Of a stretch of DNA of 64,000 nucleotides, positions 26,368-38,744 are shown piece after piece. Origin of the DNA: Uloborus plumipes (Eukaryota > Arthropoda > Arachnida > Araneae > Uloboridae); NCBI GenBank assembly GCA_038373865.1, contig JAXGGA010005772.1:1-64000 (forward strand), written 5' to 3'. Within the stretch, counting starts at the first letter, position 1. Every line of letters starts with the position of its first letter. The position numbers and the translations under genes were made by a program. The notes beneath the pieces were generated by a model. It was not told the origin of the DNA, searched no databases, and was given only the letters and a program-made list of their open reading frames with translations.

Positions 26368-26507
26368 GCCGAAAATGCGTATTTTAAAAAATGGCGGGAA
26401 TATCGGCAAAATTTCCCGGTTTTTTGGTTTCCAGATAAAAGGTTCTGTACTGTAGTGTATTTTTATCTCACAAGTTAAACTGAGCGCATTTAAAACTGAT
26501 TTTAAAT

Positions 26508-26545
26508 CAGGGTTGGCAAAAACCCGGGTTTTTCTGGGTTTTTAT
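26508..26545 (+). mobile_element. Solo hAT-like terminus
   Basis: CAGGGTTGGCAAAAACCCGG followed by a GGGTTTTT repeat is a typical hAT end. A sister terminus in the same orientation begins at 28753 (CAGGGTTGGCAAGTTCTTG). No inverted partner was found for either. Confidence 0.35.
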
Positions 26546-26858
26546 ACGTTAAAATTTTATTTCTTATGCGGGTATTGATATATAATGTATGCATTCATTC
26601 ACATAAAAATATATTTATTAAGTTAAAGTTCTGAATTGCATTTAATCAATGTCAATGGATTAATAATTAATATTATTAACAATATCAATTAATAATATCG
26701 TCGACCGAATAGTAATAATGTGTATATTTAAGAATAAGAAGCTTTGGACAATGGTTTCAGCTATAAGCTTTTACTACAAATACAGGAATATTTAGGGTGT
26801 GAAAATTTCAAAAACTTAAATTTATACCAATAAAAAATTAAAACCATTTGCACTTGCT

Positions 26859-28238
26859 TATTAAGAGCAAGAATCTGAGAAACTGTCACGCCTAGCATTA
26901 TGAGGTGATTCATGACCTCTCAGATTTTTTCCAAAAAATTACCAAATGTTTATTATCTTATGGAAAGACCAAATCCAGAATGTTTTGTTCTAAAGTTGAG
27001 TTGTTTTGTTTTTATGGATCCCCAAAGTTGAAGGTGCGGCATCAAAAATTAAACGGATTTTCAAGACATGGAAGTTGCTGTGAGCCAAAACTCTTACCAG
27101 GAACTGTTGAACTCCAATTTTCTTTTTTTATATGGAATATAGAAGGTTCAAACTTTACAAAATGAATGTTAAATTTGAGGTAAGTTGTTTCCGTAAGGTC
27201 AGTGAAGGCCCTCAAAACAAGGCATTTTTGACGTTTTTCAGCATTTTTGAGGTCCAAAAACAGCTAGTACATTTCAGTTGCCACGGCAAAAGTAGTGTCG
27301 TTTGAAAGACCAGTGTAAGCACTTTAAAATAATGTATAAATAACCGAGGTAAGTTCAACGTGCTTTTAGTTGCGTAAGGCCGAAATATGAAAAATGTCAG
27401 ATTTTACCAATATTCAAACGGTCATAACTTCCTCTGCCAACAACATATTGAAATATTTTTTTTGCCAATGTCATACTCTATTCTTCGTCTTAACAGAACA
27501 GTTGAGTCCCTTGAGGCGAAATGTAAAAAAATTTTTTACAAAAAATGCACAGGAAAAAATACATTTTTTGTCAAAAAATTTTTAACATTTCGCCTCAAAG
27601 GACTCAACTGTTCTGTTAAGATAAAGAATAGAGTATGACATTGGCAAAAAAATATTTCAATATGTTGTTGGCAGAGGAAGTTATGACTGCTTGAATATCG
27701 GTAAAATATGACATTTTTCATATTTCGGCCTAACGCAACTAAAAGCACGTTGAACTTACCTCGGTTATTTATACATTATTTTATTGTGCTTACACTGGTC
27801 TTTCAAACGACACTACTTTTGCCGTGGCAACTGAAATGTACAAGCTGTTTTTGGACCTCAAAAATGCTGAAAAACGTCAAAAATGCCTTGTTTTGAGGGC
27901 CTTCACTGACCTTACGGCAACAACTTACCTCAAATTTAACATTAATTTTGTAAAGTTTGAACCTTCTATATTCCACATACAAAAAGAAAGTTGGAGTTCA
28001 ACAGTTCCTGGTAAGAGTTTTAGCTCACAGCAACTTCCATGTCTTGAAAATCCGTTTAGTTTTTGATGCCGCACCTTCAACTTTGGGGATCCATAAAAAC
28101 AAAACAACTCAACTTTAGAACAAAACATTCTGGATTTAGTCTTTCCATAAGATAATAAACATTTGGTAATTTTTTGGAAAAAATCTGAGAGGTCATGAAT
28201 CACAAGCGTGACACTCTCTCAGATTCTTGCTCTTAATA
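26859..28238. repeat. Large foldback: arms of about 680 bases, 14-base loop
   Basis: Left arm 26859-27547 and right arm 27562-28238 are near-perfect reverse complements (I estimate about 95% identity by eye; a 14-base insertion near 26902 is in the left arm only). They are separated by only 14 bases. The outer ends read TATTAAGAGCAAGAATCTGA in both arms. Mirror-image frames appear on the two strands because of the symmetry, and none matches a known protein. Any transcript across it would fold into a long hairpin. A flanking TA or TTA duplication is possible but unproven, so this is either a foldback/TIR transposon or a local inverted duplication. Confidence 0.9.
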
Positions 28239-29395
28239 GAAATAATCATCTTTTCTCATTAAGTAGCCTGCTTCAATATCTAGTCATGTCATTTGCATGT
28301 TTTTTATAAGGCACATATCTCAATGATAGGTGTGTGTCTGAGAAAAGGGAAGTGTCTCCCCCCCCCTTCCTAATTTCAAAATCAAAACTGATTAATTTCA
28401 GATGGGGGATCGATTTTTTTTTTCGAAATAATCTTAAGAAAAAACTAGGTTAACATTAGAACTTTGCAAGAACTATAAATTTATTAATAAATGCTTGTCA
28501 TAATATTTTAGTAGTAGTAAATTGCAGTGGGACGCATTTTCTTTTTATTTTTTTTAAATCAAAGAAAGGGTTTAAGTGCTTCAAGTCAGTGGTTTGGTAC
28601 CTCTATGATATAGCACTTGAAAATCATCATATACTAAATGCAGTAGAGAAGGTTAGAAGAAATGAAGAGCAAAACTTTATATTTCTTGCTCCCGAATAAA
28701 AGCAAAAATTGCAGTATTTTGTCATTATTTGACTTCTGTGTGAAATCAAAATCAGGGTTGGCAAGTTCTTGACAGTCGGGGGTTTTATCCGGTTTTAACC
28801 GTGGTTTTTACCGTCATGTCATAAACCACTTTTTGACATGGTTTTTGTCATAATTGTCAAAAACCTAAATTTCTGTCCAAAACATGTTTAAATTTGATAT
28901 TGATAATCAAAATACATTTTCAAATGAATTTGATAATTTCTGATTTCAGACACCGAAGTAAACTTTTGGAGTTTTAGGTTATTAAAATAAAGTGTAATAA
29001 GCAATCCTAATCATAATTGAAGGACTCGGGAGTAAATAACGGAAACGAGCATTTTAAAAAATCAAACATATGGCTTTTGATTATGGCTTTATTGCTTCGA
29101 GAAATTACTGTAACAGGTTTTTTTATTTTAAAAATGAAGTGGGTACATTGATTAAGTGCTGTGTGTCTTGGGTATACTTAATAAGTTTTTACAAGTGATT
29201 TTTTTTAATTTTAATTTGAACTAACAAATTTTAACTAATAAATAAATAAATAAAATAGTTTGATCCAAAATATTTACAGATTTGACACTGAGTACTAATT
29301 AATTTAGATTTGCTTTTACTCAAAAGAAAAAAAAATCACTTTAAATTCTGATGTTAAGATTTTTAGATTGCTAAAATAGCTAATTAATAGTTATT
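28239..29395. other. AT-rich stretch with one solo hAT-like end at 28753
   Basis: No gene. The end at 28753 is followed by 'CCGGTTTTAACCGTGG' inverted motifs, suggesting a stub of an element. Confidence 0.35.
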
Positions 29396-29670
29396 AAAAC
29401 ATTTAAACAAAACTACTTTAAAAACTGGATTTAACTTTTAATACTTTTCACTTTTTCACGGCGTAACAAGTTAATTTAAAAGAATGAGAATTAATTTTCA
29501 TTAAATTTATTAATTTAATTTTTATTAAACTTGACTGATAAGATAACTGACTGATAGTTTTTAAACATTAAAAAAAAACTTCTTTAAAAACTGGATTTAA
29601 GTTTTAATATTTAACTTTTTTCACGGAATAACAAGTTAATTTAAAAGAATGCGAATTAATTTTCAATCGT
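29396..29670. repeat. Tandem duplication, 166-base period
   Basis: The block around 'TTTAAAAACTGGATTTAA' and 'ACAAGTTAATTTAAAAGAATG' occurs from about 29410 and again from about 29576, with few differences. No coding frame. Confidence 0.6.
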
Positions 29671-29756
29671 TGTGTTAAGTTAAAAAAATGTATACACATA
29701 TTATACAAAGATAAAAAATCAGCACACGAAAACTTTATTATTTTTTTTTATGTGAA

Positions 29757-29936
29757 ACAGTACCCGCCGCTTATATGAATAGCATTTGTTCAAAATCGTT
29801 TAGATTCAAAAAAAGCGGCTGAATCAACAAAGCGGCTAGTCCAATAAAGCTGGATTAAGTTCTGACTTTCACATTTTGCTTCATTAAAGCGCTGATTCAA
29901 TTAACCACTCATTCAATTAACCGGCGTCCAATGTAC
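29757..29936 (+). mobile_element. Short unclassified repeat, CCGCTTATATGAA family
   Basis: Begins ACAGTACCCGCCGCTTATATG. It has internal AAAGCGGCT and ATTCAATTAACC repeats and ends with CCGGCGTCC. A related segment at 39404-39530 (CAGTGGCGGCTGCTTATATG) lies inside the element that splits gag. It may be a Tc1/mariner-type non-autonomous element, but ends are not proved. Confidence 0.35.
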
Positions 29937-30537
29937 TTAAAAGCATAGCAAGCGAAGTAAGTTGTGTTTTTTTATTTACAAGTATTTTATTTCTAATAAA
30001 GTTACTGTTATACATTCAACCCTGCGAAAAACCCTTCCCCCTCTTCCAAAACAAAATGTTTCAGCTGTTTTGTAACATTGAAATCTAACCAAGATACTCT
30101 CGTCACGTAGCGTCTCTCTAAAAGTAAACATTTGAAAAGAGACGACAGAGATTTTTCGACTCCATGCTAATCCCTAAAATTTTCCCTGCAGACAAGAAAA
30201 TACCTACGATTAAGATACATCACCCAGTTTCACCTCTCCTGCAGCGAAGTCACGCCTTCTTCTTTGTTAACGGGTTGGATGGCGATTTGACCAGGGTGGC
30301 GAATCATCCGTAGAATCAAAAAATATAGGAGTAACCCCCTATCTCTCTCAAAACAACCGTGACCTCTCCCATTGAAAAATTTCTGGATTTGATTCAGACT
30401 CGTCATTTTATTGGAGGATCAGGTGGAAAGGGGTCTGGCTTTATTTTCAATAAGTTGTCGTGGTTTCAGTACAATTTGTACACTCCCCCTCCCCCTGGAA
30501 GAATTCGAAATAACGGGAGAGGTCCCCGATTCCGAGA

Positions 30538-30575
30538 AAGTTCCCAGCGACTCGCTGGGGAATTTTCTCGGAATC
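30538..30575. repeat. Near-perfect hairpin
   Basis: GATTCCGAGAAA...CCCAGCGA followed at once by its near reverse complement, TCGCTGGGG..TTTCTCGGAATC. It sits inside a GC-richer stretch (30350-30620) with no recognised gene. A 12-base phrase, CTGATTTACCTA, is repeated just downstream. Confidence 0.6.
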
Positions 30576-30914
30576 GATCTGATTTACCTATTCTACACCT
30601 GATTTACCTATAAGCCTGTGAATCCCAGGCTTAGGGGGCCCAAAAATTGCAGAAAAAATTTACCTTTTGCTCTGCCTTTTACCATTGTTAACCGATTTTG
30701 TATTATAAATTCCTTGAAACATTTTTATTCAGTTCCTTTGTTTCAGCAAACACTCAAAATGTGGTTCACACACGATAGATACAACGAGCTGAGTTCTCCT
30801 GAATAGATTGAAGTCCTGCCAAAATCTTGCAACAATGTAATCATAACTCATTTTAGAGAGCTTTTCTCTTATTGCAAGCAACTGTATACTGGTTCGATTG
30901 TGCAGTTCAGTAGA

Positions 30915-31089
30915 GCCCCTCACAGGGCCGCCGAGAGCCAAGTCGGACCCCTAGTCATTTCAGTCACTACGGGTCGCAGGGCCCCCTCCCCCCAAAACTT
31001 ACAGAATTTATACCATTCCGATTCCGAGCTGGGCCCCTATAGTTTTTGACTTAGGCTGACAGCCCCCTCTCATCGGGCCTGGTTCCTCA
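30915..31089. mobile_element. 159-base hAT-type MITE
   Basis: Element 30923-31081 has ends CAGGGCCGCCGAGAG and, reverse complemented, CAGGCCCGATGAGAG. The flanks GCCCCTCA and GTTCCTCA match at 6 of 8 positions. Non-coding and somewhat decayed. Confidence 0.5.
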
Positions 31090-32260
31090 GATGAATAGGA
31101 CTTCTGAGGAACCAGGTTTTGATTTACTTTCGTTTTCGTCCAAAATAGGAGGTTACCCGCCGGCCCTACTTTGGGAATTTCAACGAAACGAAAACTAAAC
31201 TTTAAACAAAGTTGAAAATGATTTTTGATTTGGGAAGGGGGGGAGGAGGCTACGATAACGCGGTACTAAATATATATTTATAGGTGTGTAATATAATAAA
31301 AAAAAATTAGGAGGACCTCCCAGTTCGTCTTTTCCATAAGCATTTATTTGTTTCGGTTTCCCATAGTGAAATTTCCAATGAACGCGTGAAATTTTTTGTT
31401 TGTTTGAATGTGTCAGATTCGAATATATAAGACGAGTCTTATCTCTTGTTTACCAAGACTTATTTTCCCACTCGGTTCTGCTTTGAATATCACGCTTCTG
31501 GATGCCGAAGTTAGTTTTACTTTCGTTTTCTACTTTCCAACATTTGGAGCTGCTGATTCTATTTTGAATTTTATTTCTACATTCTTAAATAAATAGGTGT
31601 TGGTTTAACTTTTCCATCTGTTTGAAAGATTTTTTATGATTGTAAAATAAGTATGTCAGAGGCTCCAACGGTAATAGCATAAAAATAGTTAATCACTTTA
31701 TTATGCATATTGTCACCTTTTCGAAGTATTTCTTGCGATGAAGAGTCAATACAGGTTCTTTTTTTCTTACAGATATTCTTGAAACTTCCTTGACGATATT
31801 TTGACGTTGCGTTTTCTTTTCACACTTACTGGGGGTTGGGGGGATTGGATTTAAAAAAAAACTTTTTTTTTAACTTTTGACACACCCATAGTTACATTTT
31901 TTAAACAAAAATACTTCACTTTAACACAATATTGGCGCCCCCTAATTCTTGACGACGGCAATGACGGAGGGACCAGTTGACCTTTTAAAGAGCTGTTAAT
32001 AGTAATACTTTTAAGCAATTATGAGAGTTCCTTCGTTTCATACAGGTTAGTTTTTCTTGTTATCTTCTTCTGCATTTTCATGTAGAATAGAACCTTCAGT
32101 GTATTCTGCAATAGGAATTTTTACTTATAATCAACAAATGTGGACTTGGGAAATATTTCAAGGGAGGGGCGATTAATTTTATCACGTATCATTTATTACA
32201 CATCTTTGTAAACAAATCTTGACCTGATATGACTCAAGACTTCAATTGCGAAACATATGC
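31090..32260. other. No gene recognised
   Basis: Mixed AT-rich DNA with a G-run near 31240 and no supportable frame, repeat or RNA. Confidence 0.35.
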
Positions 32261-32445
32261 CAGAAGAGCAGGCCCGTCATTTAGGGGGTGCAGGGGGGTC
32301 AATTCCCCCCCTGACTTTTAGAATCAATGTCTTTACATACAAGTGGGCATGATTTTGTTGTTTTTTGGTGTAATTTGCTTTGAGAAAATACCCTTTGCCC
32401 CCCCCCCTCCCCGGAAAAACAAGAAATGACGAGCCTGCAGCAGAG
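32261..32445 (-). mobile_element. 168-base hAT-type MITE, copy C
   Basis: Element 32269-32437 is the minus-strand counterpart of 25942-26109: CAGGCCCGTCATTTAGG at the left and, reverse complemented, CAGGCTCGTCATTT at the right. Flanks CAGAAGAG and CAGCAGAG match at 7 of 8 positions. Confidence 0.75.
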
Positions 32446-33943
32446 CCTTAACATTCCTTTCTGCTAGCAATCTAGACAGTTTAAAAATTATTTTTTTGAA
32501 CGTCCCTGATTATTAGTAAGTGGCGGGGGTGGGGGGTCCCACAAAATCTCCTTTTAAGGGTGCCCCTCCCTCACAATAGTGACGATTTTAAAAATATCTC
32601 CGACAAAGTAATTTTATGTTGTTGTTTTTTTCATTTTTTCCGTTATATAAACAGAGTACAAGCCTTGCCTCCTGGAAAATTTTGAAATGAACTTGCCAAA
32701 CCTTAAAGGTGTGTTAATGTTTCAAAAAAACAGCTTTCATTCAAAAAAAAAAAGTATGATTCTTCCTATTTTTCGATTTTTACTTTTAATAATGTAACGT
32801 TTTCAATTGTTGTTAAATGCAAGTCTTATTGACATTTATTTAGAAAACAAAAAGTTCTTGGTGAAAACATATGGTTAAATATAATGTTGTGGCTTTATTT
32901 TGTTTTAGAGGAAAAGGAAATCACTGCGTTTGACAATACAGTACGTAACTATATTCAGAACAACATTTAAAAAAATGCAATTAGGAGATTAATTGAGGCA
33001 TGTGCCCAGATACTTTTAAGTACTTACATTCAACGTGATCGCGATGTTCTCAATGTGCTAGCTCAAATGTTCTCTCATTATATCTCAATAATGTCAAAAT
33101 ATGAATAGCTTGGAAAAATTACTCCTTTGTTAGTTAGAAAACTCCTACAGAGGCTTAAATGATCAATACACTGAATTTGTTAAAGGATAAAAATCAATTA
33201 TGTTGTGCTTTTTCTACATCAATATTAAAAGGTAAATAAGAAAAACATTGAAACGAAAGACAAAGCTTTTTTTTCTTCTGTTGTCTGAAATTTATGCTTC
33301 CGTATAATTAAACTAAATGTTCCTTTTTCCTTTTTAATTCCCCTTACCTGAATATTTTATCTAACTTCTACTTTCTTCATATCAAAAAAACACATAGCAG
33401 TCTTTAAATTGAAGCCGGCATGCCAAAGAAAACTATGTTGATATTTTTTTATAAGCACTTTTGCACTGGGAAAAACTTTTTGTAGTAAAACACATGTGCA
33501 TAATCTACATACTGTTGAATACTTATTATTTCTTATCAGTGTAGGCAGTAACAATAATTCTTAGCAATAAATGAAAATAAGAGAGCTAAAGTTACCAGAA
33601 ACAAAATTTGTGAAAAAACTAAGTTTATGTTCAAGCTAAATTTTTTATTTCAGAGGACAAAAGGGATTGAAAACACTTAGCATTTAAAAAATAGGATTTA
33701 TATACAAAATAACTCATTGTTTCGCACATTTTTTTCTTGTAAAGGTTTATGTCATTGTCACAAGAATAATTAAAAGTTTTATTTTCACTCCTAAGTCCTA
33801 ATAACAAAGGTACTTGTGTTTCACCAAGTCATTTTTAAAGCACTATTCCCAGCAAAACCCAGACTTTGCAGCAGAGTTTAATAAAAATCTGTCATGCAAT
33901 GCCCAAATTCAACTAGAGTGCTTTAACTCTCCATGAAATCATC
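32446..33943. other. AT-rich stretch, no gene
   Basis: Contains G/C-run debris at 32520-32575. Otherwise no supportable feature. Confidence 0.35.
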
Positions 33944-34117
33944 CATCTTCTCATAGTTCAGGATCGACCATCTTCTCATAGTTCAGGATCAACCTTCTTC
34001 TCATAATTCAGGATCTACCACCTTTTCAAATTCAGGATCTACCACCTTCTCATAATTCAGGATGGACCATCTTCTCATAATTCAGGATGAACCATCTTCT
34101 CATGATTCAGAATCAAA
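33944..34117. repeat. Minisatellite, seven units of about 25 bases
   Basis: Units of the form CATCTTCTCATARTTCAGGATC plus three bases are repeated seven times (one is 24 bases). A 25-base period with no open frame argues for a non-coding minisatellite. Confidence 0.9.
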
Positions 34118-35287
34118 AGATTTTAATCTTTAACATAGAAACTTCTGAAAAATAATTAAATATATTAATGAACAAAAATTACATTCATAATTCACAATAT
34201 AAATTGAAAAGTCAACATTAGGCACAGTGAATAAAAACATTTTTATACTCATACAGGAATTTGCTTAGATTAGGGTCATTAACTTTTTAAGTGAAGGGCG
34301 ACACTCAACAGGAGTTCTATTTGAGGGCCTCATGCTCCCCCATCATTTGGAGGGTCATGAAGGGTAATTGCCCCCCCCCCCCCCTCCAATGCCTTTGAGA
34401 AATTTTCATGTTTCCTCCAATATCATTTGCCTCTGGAAAGTTAAGACCATGCAGTAAATCTTATTTCTTACATAATACTCCACAATAAAATAAAACTAAA
34501 TTCAAAACTTCTGGATGAAAGAAAGTACTTTAACTGTCTGGAAAGCAAAATTTAAGCTCTGGATTAAACAAATATATGTTTGCAAAAAAAAAAAAAAAAA
34601 CTAAATGTGATAATCCTTGTTATGTTATGCTTCAATCAACAAAATTTGTTAATAAATGACCCACATGGTAGAACATGCAATAAATTTAATAGCATATGAC
34701 ATAGTTAATCATATTCTGTTTTCCACAAATAGTTCAATAGTAACTATTAATACAGTACCTGACATTCATAGAGCAGTAGACTAATTGATTATCTATTAAT
34801 TTTGAATTGGTAATTTTATCCATTTTTTTAATGCCATTGGGTACAGCAATGTTTTAAACCCCAGATTCAAATTGACTTACAGTCTAAGAACTAAACTCAT
34901 ATTTGCCCTACAAAAAAAAAGGATACAGGCGTTTGAAATTGGAGTTCGAAAACCTCTTTTTAATTCTTTGTTGTTTTCTTCTTTATTATTCGAATTTCTA
35001 AAAAAATTATTTTATTTTATAGCAGTTCATAACTTTTTTATGTGGTTTATAATAACGAAAGTAATGCCACTTCATTCAGGATATTTGAAAAAAAAAAAAA
35101 AAAAATGAAACCAGTTGAAAGAGCTGCAATTAGTTCTCAAAATAAGCTTTAAGTTGAGGCTTTTAAAGTGCACTATTCCATTATGCTACTATGTCAGTAA
35201 TTCCAATCTTTATATACTTTTGAAAACTATGCAGGGTTACGAAAATTTAGTTTTTTAGCAAGTGGTTTCAGGCATAGTTTCGCAAGA
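34118..35287. other. AT-rich stretch, no gene
   Basis: A C-run with MITE-like flanks occurs near 34370-34385, and poly-A runs near 34585 and 35088. No gene supported. Confidence 0.35.
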
Positions 35288-35295
35288 TTAAAGAT

Positions 35296-36327
35296 CAGTG
35301 GCGTATATAGGTTTTTATTTCGGAGGGGGCCCATATAATCAAGCTTAGCCCCCCCCCCCCCAAGTTTTTTTTCGCTATTACTGTAAAACAAGTAGAAATT
35401 TTCAAATTGAATTAAAATTTTGTAATTTTTGGGAAAGATAGAAAATTAAGAAGTTTTAAAATTCCTCCCAACACTTTTTTCAAAATTAAAATTATTTATG
35501 CTACCTTTTTTCAAAATTGAAACCTTAAGCCATCTTTACTTTAGACCATCTTTGGTAGTAACGTTAGCAAGGACTCTCTCCCGAAATGTTTCGAAATTAA
35601 TATTTTAAAAACATTTTTATTTAGGTTATCTTTAATACCGTCAAGAGAAAAGGCAGGATTCGGGCGCTGCGCCCCGAAATTTTGCGGCATTGAAGCTTCA
35701 AGAATGCAGTTTTAAGCTCTATTTTTTGAAACTGAAGGTTCAAAATTTTACTTTTAGCAGAGGTGCCCATTACCCCCAAGAGCAAAAACTTATCATTCAA
35801 GAATTCCACGAAAATCCCTCTAAAAACGAGAGCCACACGTGAAAGAAAAAGAGTACAAAAACTTTTAAAAACGCCCCTTAAAAATAATTCAATAGCGCCG
35901 CTTACGCCATGATTCTTGATAGGAACAACTGCTTTTAGGCTTTGTCTGACAACTATTAGGATAATAAAAGGATTTAGGGACTCTTCCGGAAATTTTTGGG
36001 CATAGAGACTGTAATTCGGGAGCTCTCGATCTCTCTTTTCTAAAAACACATTTTAGAGCTAAAGACTGTAGAAAAGTAAGGGGGATATCAACTATCGTTA
36101 ACTGTTTGAATTTTTAATCTCTAAAATGCCATTTGAGGCAATGTTTGACCAAGGTATTGAAGAAGAAGCGGGAAAAGAACTCTTTTCCGAAAATTTTTGG
36201 ATATTGAAGTCTTGAAACTGCAATTAAATTACACGTTGTAAAAGCGAAATTTTAAGATCTCAGCCTTCTTTGAATACATGCTTGGCGGATACACGGGCCT
36301 CGACTTCCTACCCTAAATCCGCCACTG
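35296..36327. mobile_element. TIR element, probable hAT, CAGTGGCG ends
   Basis: The left end is CAGTGGCGTATATAGG and the right end, reverse complemented, is CAGTGGCGGATTTAGG; the length is 1032 bases. G-rich and C-rich runs lie inside the left end. The 8-base flanks (TTAAAGAT and AGAGGCAG) do not match, so either the duplication is lost or two related ends are being paired wrongly. A 142-codon minus-strand frame at 35621-36049 has no recognisable domain. Confidence 0.5.
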
Positions 36328-36486
36328 AGAGGCAGTCTATTCTCTAATTTCATCACTGGTAAAGAGATTGAAAATTACGTGCCCCTTCTAGCTCGGCCGG
36401 CTTGGATTTCTACTTCTTTTCGATTTTATTTATTTATTTATTTTTTTTTTTGTTGGAAATTATTTGTGAAAAAACTAAAACCGAAA

Positions 36487-36592
36487 ATGATTGCACTTTA
36501 TTTTAAATTTCTTACTGGGAGGAATACTTACACTTTATTTTAAAATTTCTTGCCGGGGAGAAATGATTACACTTTATTTTAAATTTATTGAG
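36487..36592. repeat. Short tandem repeat, about 40-base unit, three copies
   Basis: 'CACTTTATTTTAAATTT' followed by a GGGAGRA-type segment is repeated three times. Non-coding. Confidence 0.6.
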
Positions 36593-37139
36593 TGTAGCAT
36601 GATTTTAAAGACTCTTATTTCCTGACTGACTAGAAAAAAGGAGGAATGAGAAGAAAGAGAGAAACGTAATTTGCAGACTACTAATCTACGTTGAATATTT
36701 TTTATTTAAAGATTTCTATTCAAAATGATTGGGATTTTTTCTATGCGTTTTTTAATTGAAATATCTTCATTTTCCCAAGACACGTTCTTTTTTTTCTTGA
36801 GTAAAGCGCAAAGGCTCCCTGACCCTCTTGGGTTGAATCACTGCCTGGTGCCATCTAACGAATTATTATTAGCAATAATTATTTATTTATGAATGTATTT
36901 CAAGCTAAAGGTATGTAAATAATTTAAAAGTAAACTTAAAACGAATACTAATAACTACCTTTATTAAAAAAAAAAAAATCCGAATTTTTTTTTCGGGGGG
37001 GGGGACATATAGGAGGGAAAGACCCTCTGGAGTTCTCCCTTATATACACCTTTGAAAACAATGTTAATAAAGAGTGGGCTATTTTCTTAAGGATTTTTTT
37101 TTTTTTTTTGAGCAAACAAGAACCGAACACCTACTTTTG

Positions 37140-37209
37140 AAAAAATCTTTCTCGATTTCGGGGGGGGGGGGCCCGGGCCCCCTCGCCCCCCCCTTAAATA
37201 CGCCCTTGT
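37140..37209. mobile_element. Right terminus of a CAAGGGCGTATTTAAGG-type hAT element
   Basis: Reverse complemented, the end reads CAAGGGCGTATTTAAGG followed by a G-run, as in the element at 19005-20473. A similar but diverged end lies at about 37020-37055. No left end was identified. Confidence 0.4.
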
Positions 37210-37477
37210 TAAAGATTAATAATACCAGTGGGTAAATCATTTTACGTTTCTCAGAATTTAATGTTTTTTTTCTGTAAGTGGCTTTGAAGGTCTAATTTAT
37301 CCAGCAGAATAAGCGCATATTAATGTTTTATTTTGAAATGGCCAAGGAGCCATATTGTTTGGAAACTCACCATGACCATAAAAACGTCCATAAATTACTT
37401 GTGCAACGTATAATTTATTATACTTTTAGTACTGCGTGTAGGCAACGTTTAAATTAGCAATTAGGATTACTTTGAAC

Positions 37478-37733
37478 TGTGGCGGCGCTAGCGACAAGGC
37501 CACTTCAGTTTAAGTGAGAGGTTTCTGATTTGGAATCTGGCAACGCTGCCCTCGCGGTAGTTGTTGTTGATATTCCACGATAAACAGCCGCTCATGTTGC
37601 TGCTCTTGTATCTCGAATATACAAACGATGTAAATATGTAAATAGGAATTAAATGTGTATCATATATTGTTATAACCTTGTGTCATCTCCTCACTCATGC
37701 AGTTCGTACACCACTACAACAGTATTCGCTACA
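37478..37733 (+). repeat. 5' LTR
   Basis: 256 bases, TGT...ACA ends. It differs from the 3' LTR at two sites (G/A and T/C near positions 80-95 of the LTR). Promoter and polyadenylation signals are expected within but are not obvious by eye. Confidence 0.95.
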
Positions 37734-37735
37734 AG

Positions 37736-37753
37736 TGGTGACCCTATAAGTGA
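37736..37753 (+). other. Primer-binding site, tRNA-Trp-like
   Basis: TGGTGACCC begins two bases after the 5' LTR and matches the complement of the 3' end of eukaryotic tRNA-Trp (CCA included) for nine bases. The match weakens afterwards. Confidence 0.65.
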
Positions 37754-37792
37754 CTGAACGCGCTTTTCGATTTCGCCACACGAGTGTGCACG

Positions 37793-38351
37793 ATGTCCAA
37801 AACCGAAGAAATTGATGAAAGTATAAGAGTTGAAAAGGATGTGTCCTATGTTGGGATTAAAGCCCCACCTTTTTGGAAAGCTACTCCGGAACTGTGGTTC
37901 ATCAGACTGGAGGCTCAGTTTCAGCTGGCGAAAATCACAAACGAAACTACAAAGTTCAATCACGTGGTGGCTGCAATTGACGCAGAGATACTCTCGACAG
38001 TTAGTGATATTCTTACTAATCCCCCTGCTGAGAACCCGTATGGAACTTTAAAGAAACGCCTGATAGAATCCCATGCTGAAAGCGAGGAGTCAAAAATCCG
38101 CACTTTGTTGCAGGGGGTGGAGTTGGGTGACTCGCGCCCATCCCACTTGCTTGTACGAATGCGGAACCTCGCGGGCGATTGTGTAGGCGAATCCCTACTT
38201 AAATCTCTATGGCTCGCCAGACTCCCGGCTACCACCCGCAGTATCGTGGGAGCTTTGAATGAAGATCTTTCGAAATTAGCCACGGTAGCTGACAAAGTGC
38301 ACGACCTGGCTGTGCCTTCCGAGATCAATGCTGCAAGCAGTGCACCACAAC
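37793..38351 (+). pseudogene. gag: gag, N-terminal part (interrupted)
   Basis: The ATG at 37793 is preferred because the first in-frame alternative upstream is a GTG. The 186 codons before the insertion encode a capsid-like domain (FWKATPELWFIRLEAQF near residue 25; later LKSLWLARLP and a VADKVHDL helix), common to Gag of arthropod Ty3/gypsy elements. Gag forms the particle shell that carries the RNA. The frame runs seven codons into the inserted element and stops at 38366-38368. The true continuation resumes after 41237 in the same frame number, because the insertion plus its duplication is 2886 bases, a multiple of three. Broken by insertion, otherwise undamaged. Confidence 0.85.
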
Positions 38352-38603
38352 CAGTGATCTCTATATAAACTCTGGATAGCGGACTACACCCCGGCCGGGG
38401 AAGCCTTTCGACGCCTTTCTTGGGGACGATTTGGGTGTAGTTTCAGCCCCCAGCTTGGCTCCTTTATCGCAGATTGGCACGAATTTGGCGTAAATGCTAT
38501 TTCGCGGGAGCTAGAATTTATTGCTGTTGTTGCGCATTGCGTTATTATATCAGATTTCGAGGATTTCAATTCGATTTAAGATTTAGTTTAACAACAGCAC
38601 ATA

Positions 38604-38744
38604 ATGCCAACCTGCAGTGCGTATAATTGCTCTTATAAGTATGAAAAATTTAAAAATTTTGAGATATTTTTTACATGCTACCCGACTAATTTTTGGCACT
38701 TTAATAATGTGTTAACATTTTTGTTGCTCTTTTATACCGTGTAA
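38604..38744 (+). pseudogene. THAP-domain-like N-terminus
   Basis: A short frame opens MPTCSAYNCSYKYEKFK. The MP-x-CSAYNC start with two cysteines five apart is the usual beginning of a THAP zinc finger, the DNA-binding domain of P-element transposases. The frame then becomes AT-rich and hydrophobic and stops after 46 codons, without the later C..H pair. It may be a first exon whose donor site or downstream exon is lost, or a chance resemblance in a decayed element. The position just inside a terminal repeat supports a transposase origin. Confidence 0.5.

Noticed and set aside
26905..28203. Pairs of near-identical frames on opposite strands
   Set aside because: Produced by the symmetry of the large foldback; no known domain.
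33944..34117. CRISPR-like array
   Set aside because: Units are directly adjacent with no unique spacers and the DNA is eukaryotic; a minisatellite explains it.
35621..36049. 142-codon minus-strand frame
   Set aside because: No recognisable domain; inside a TIR element and unsupported by any start or context signal.
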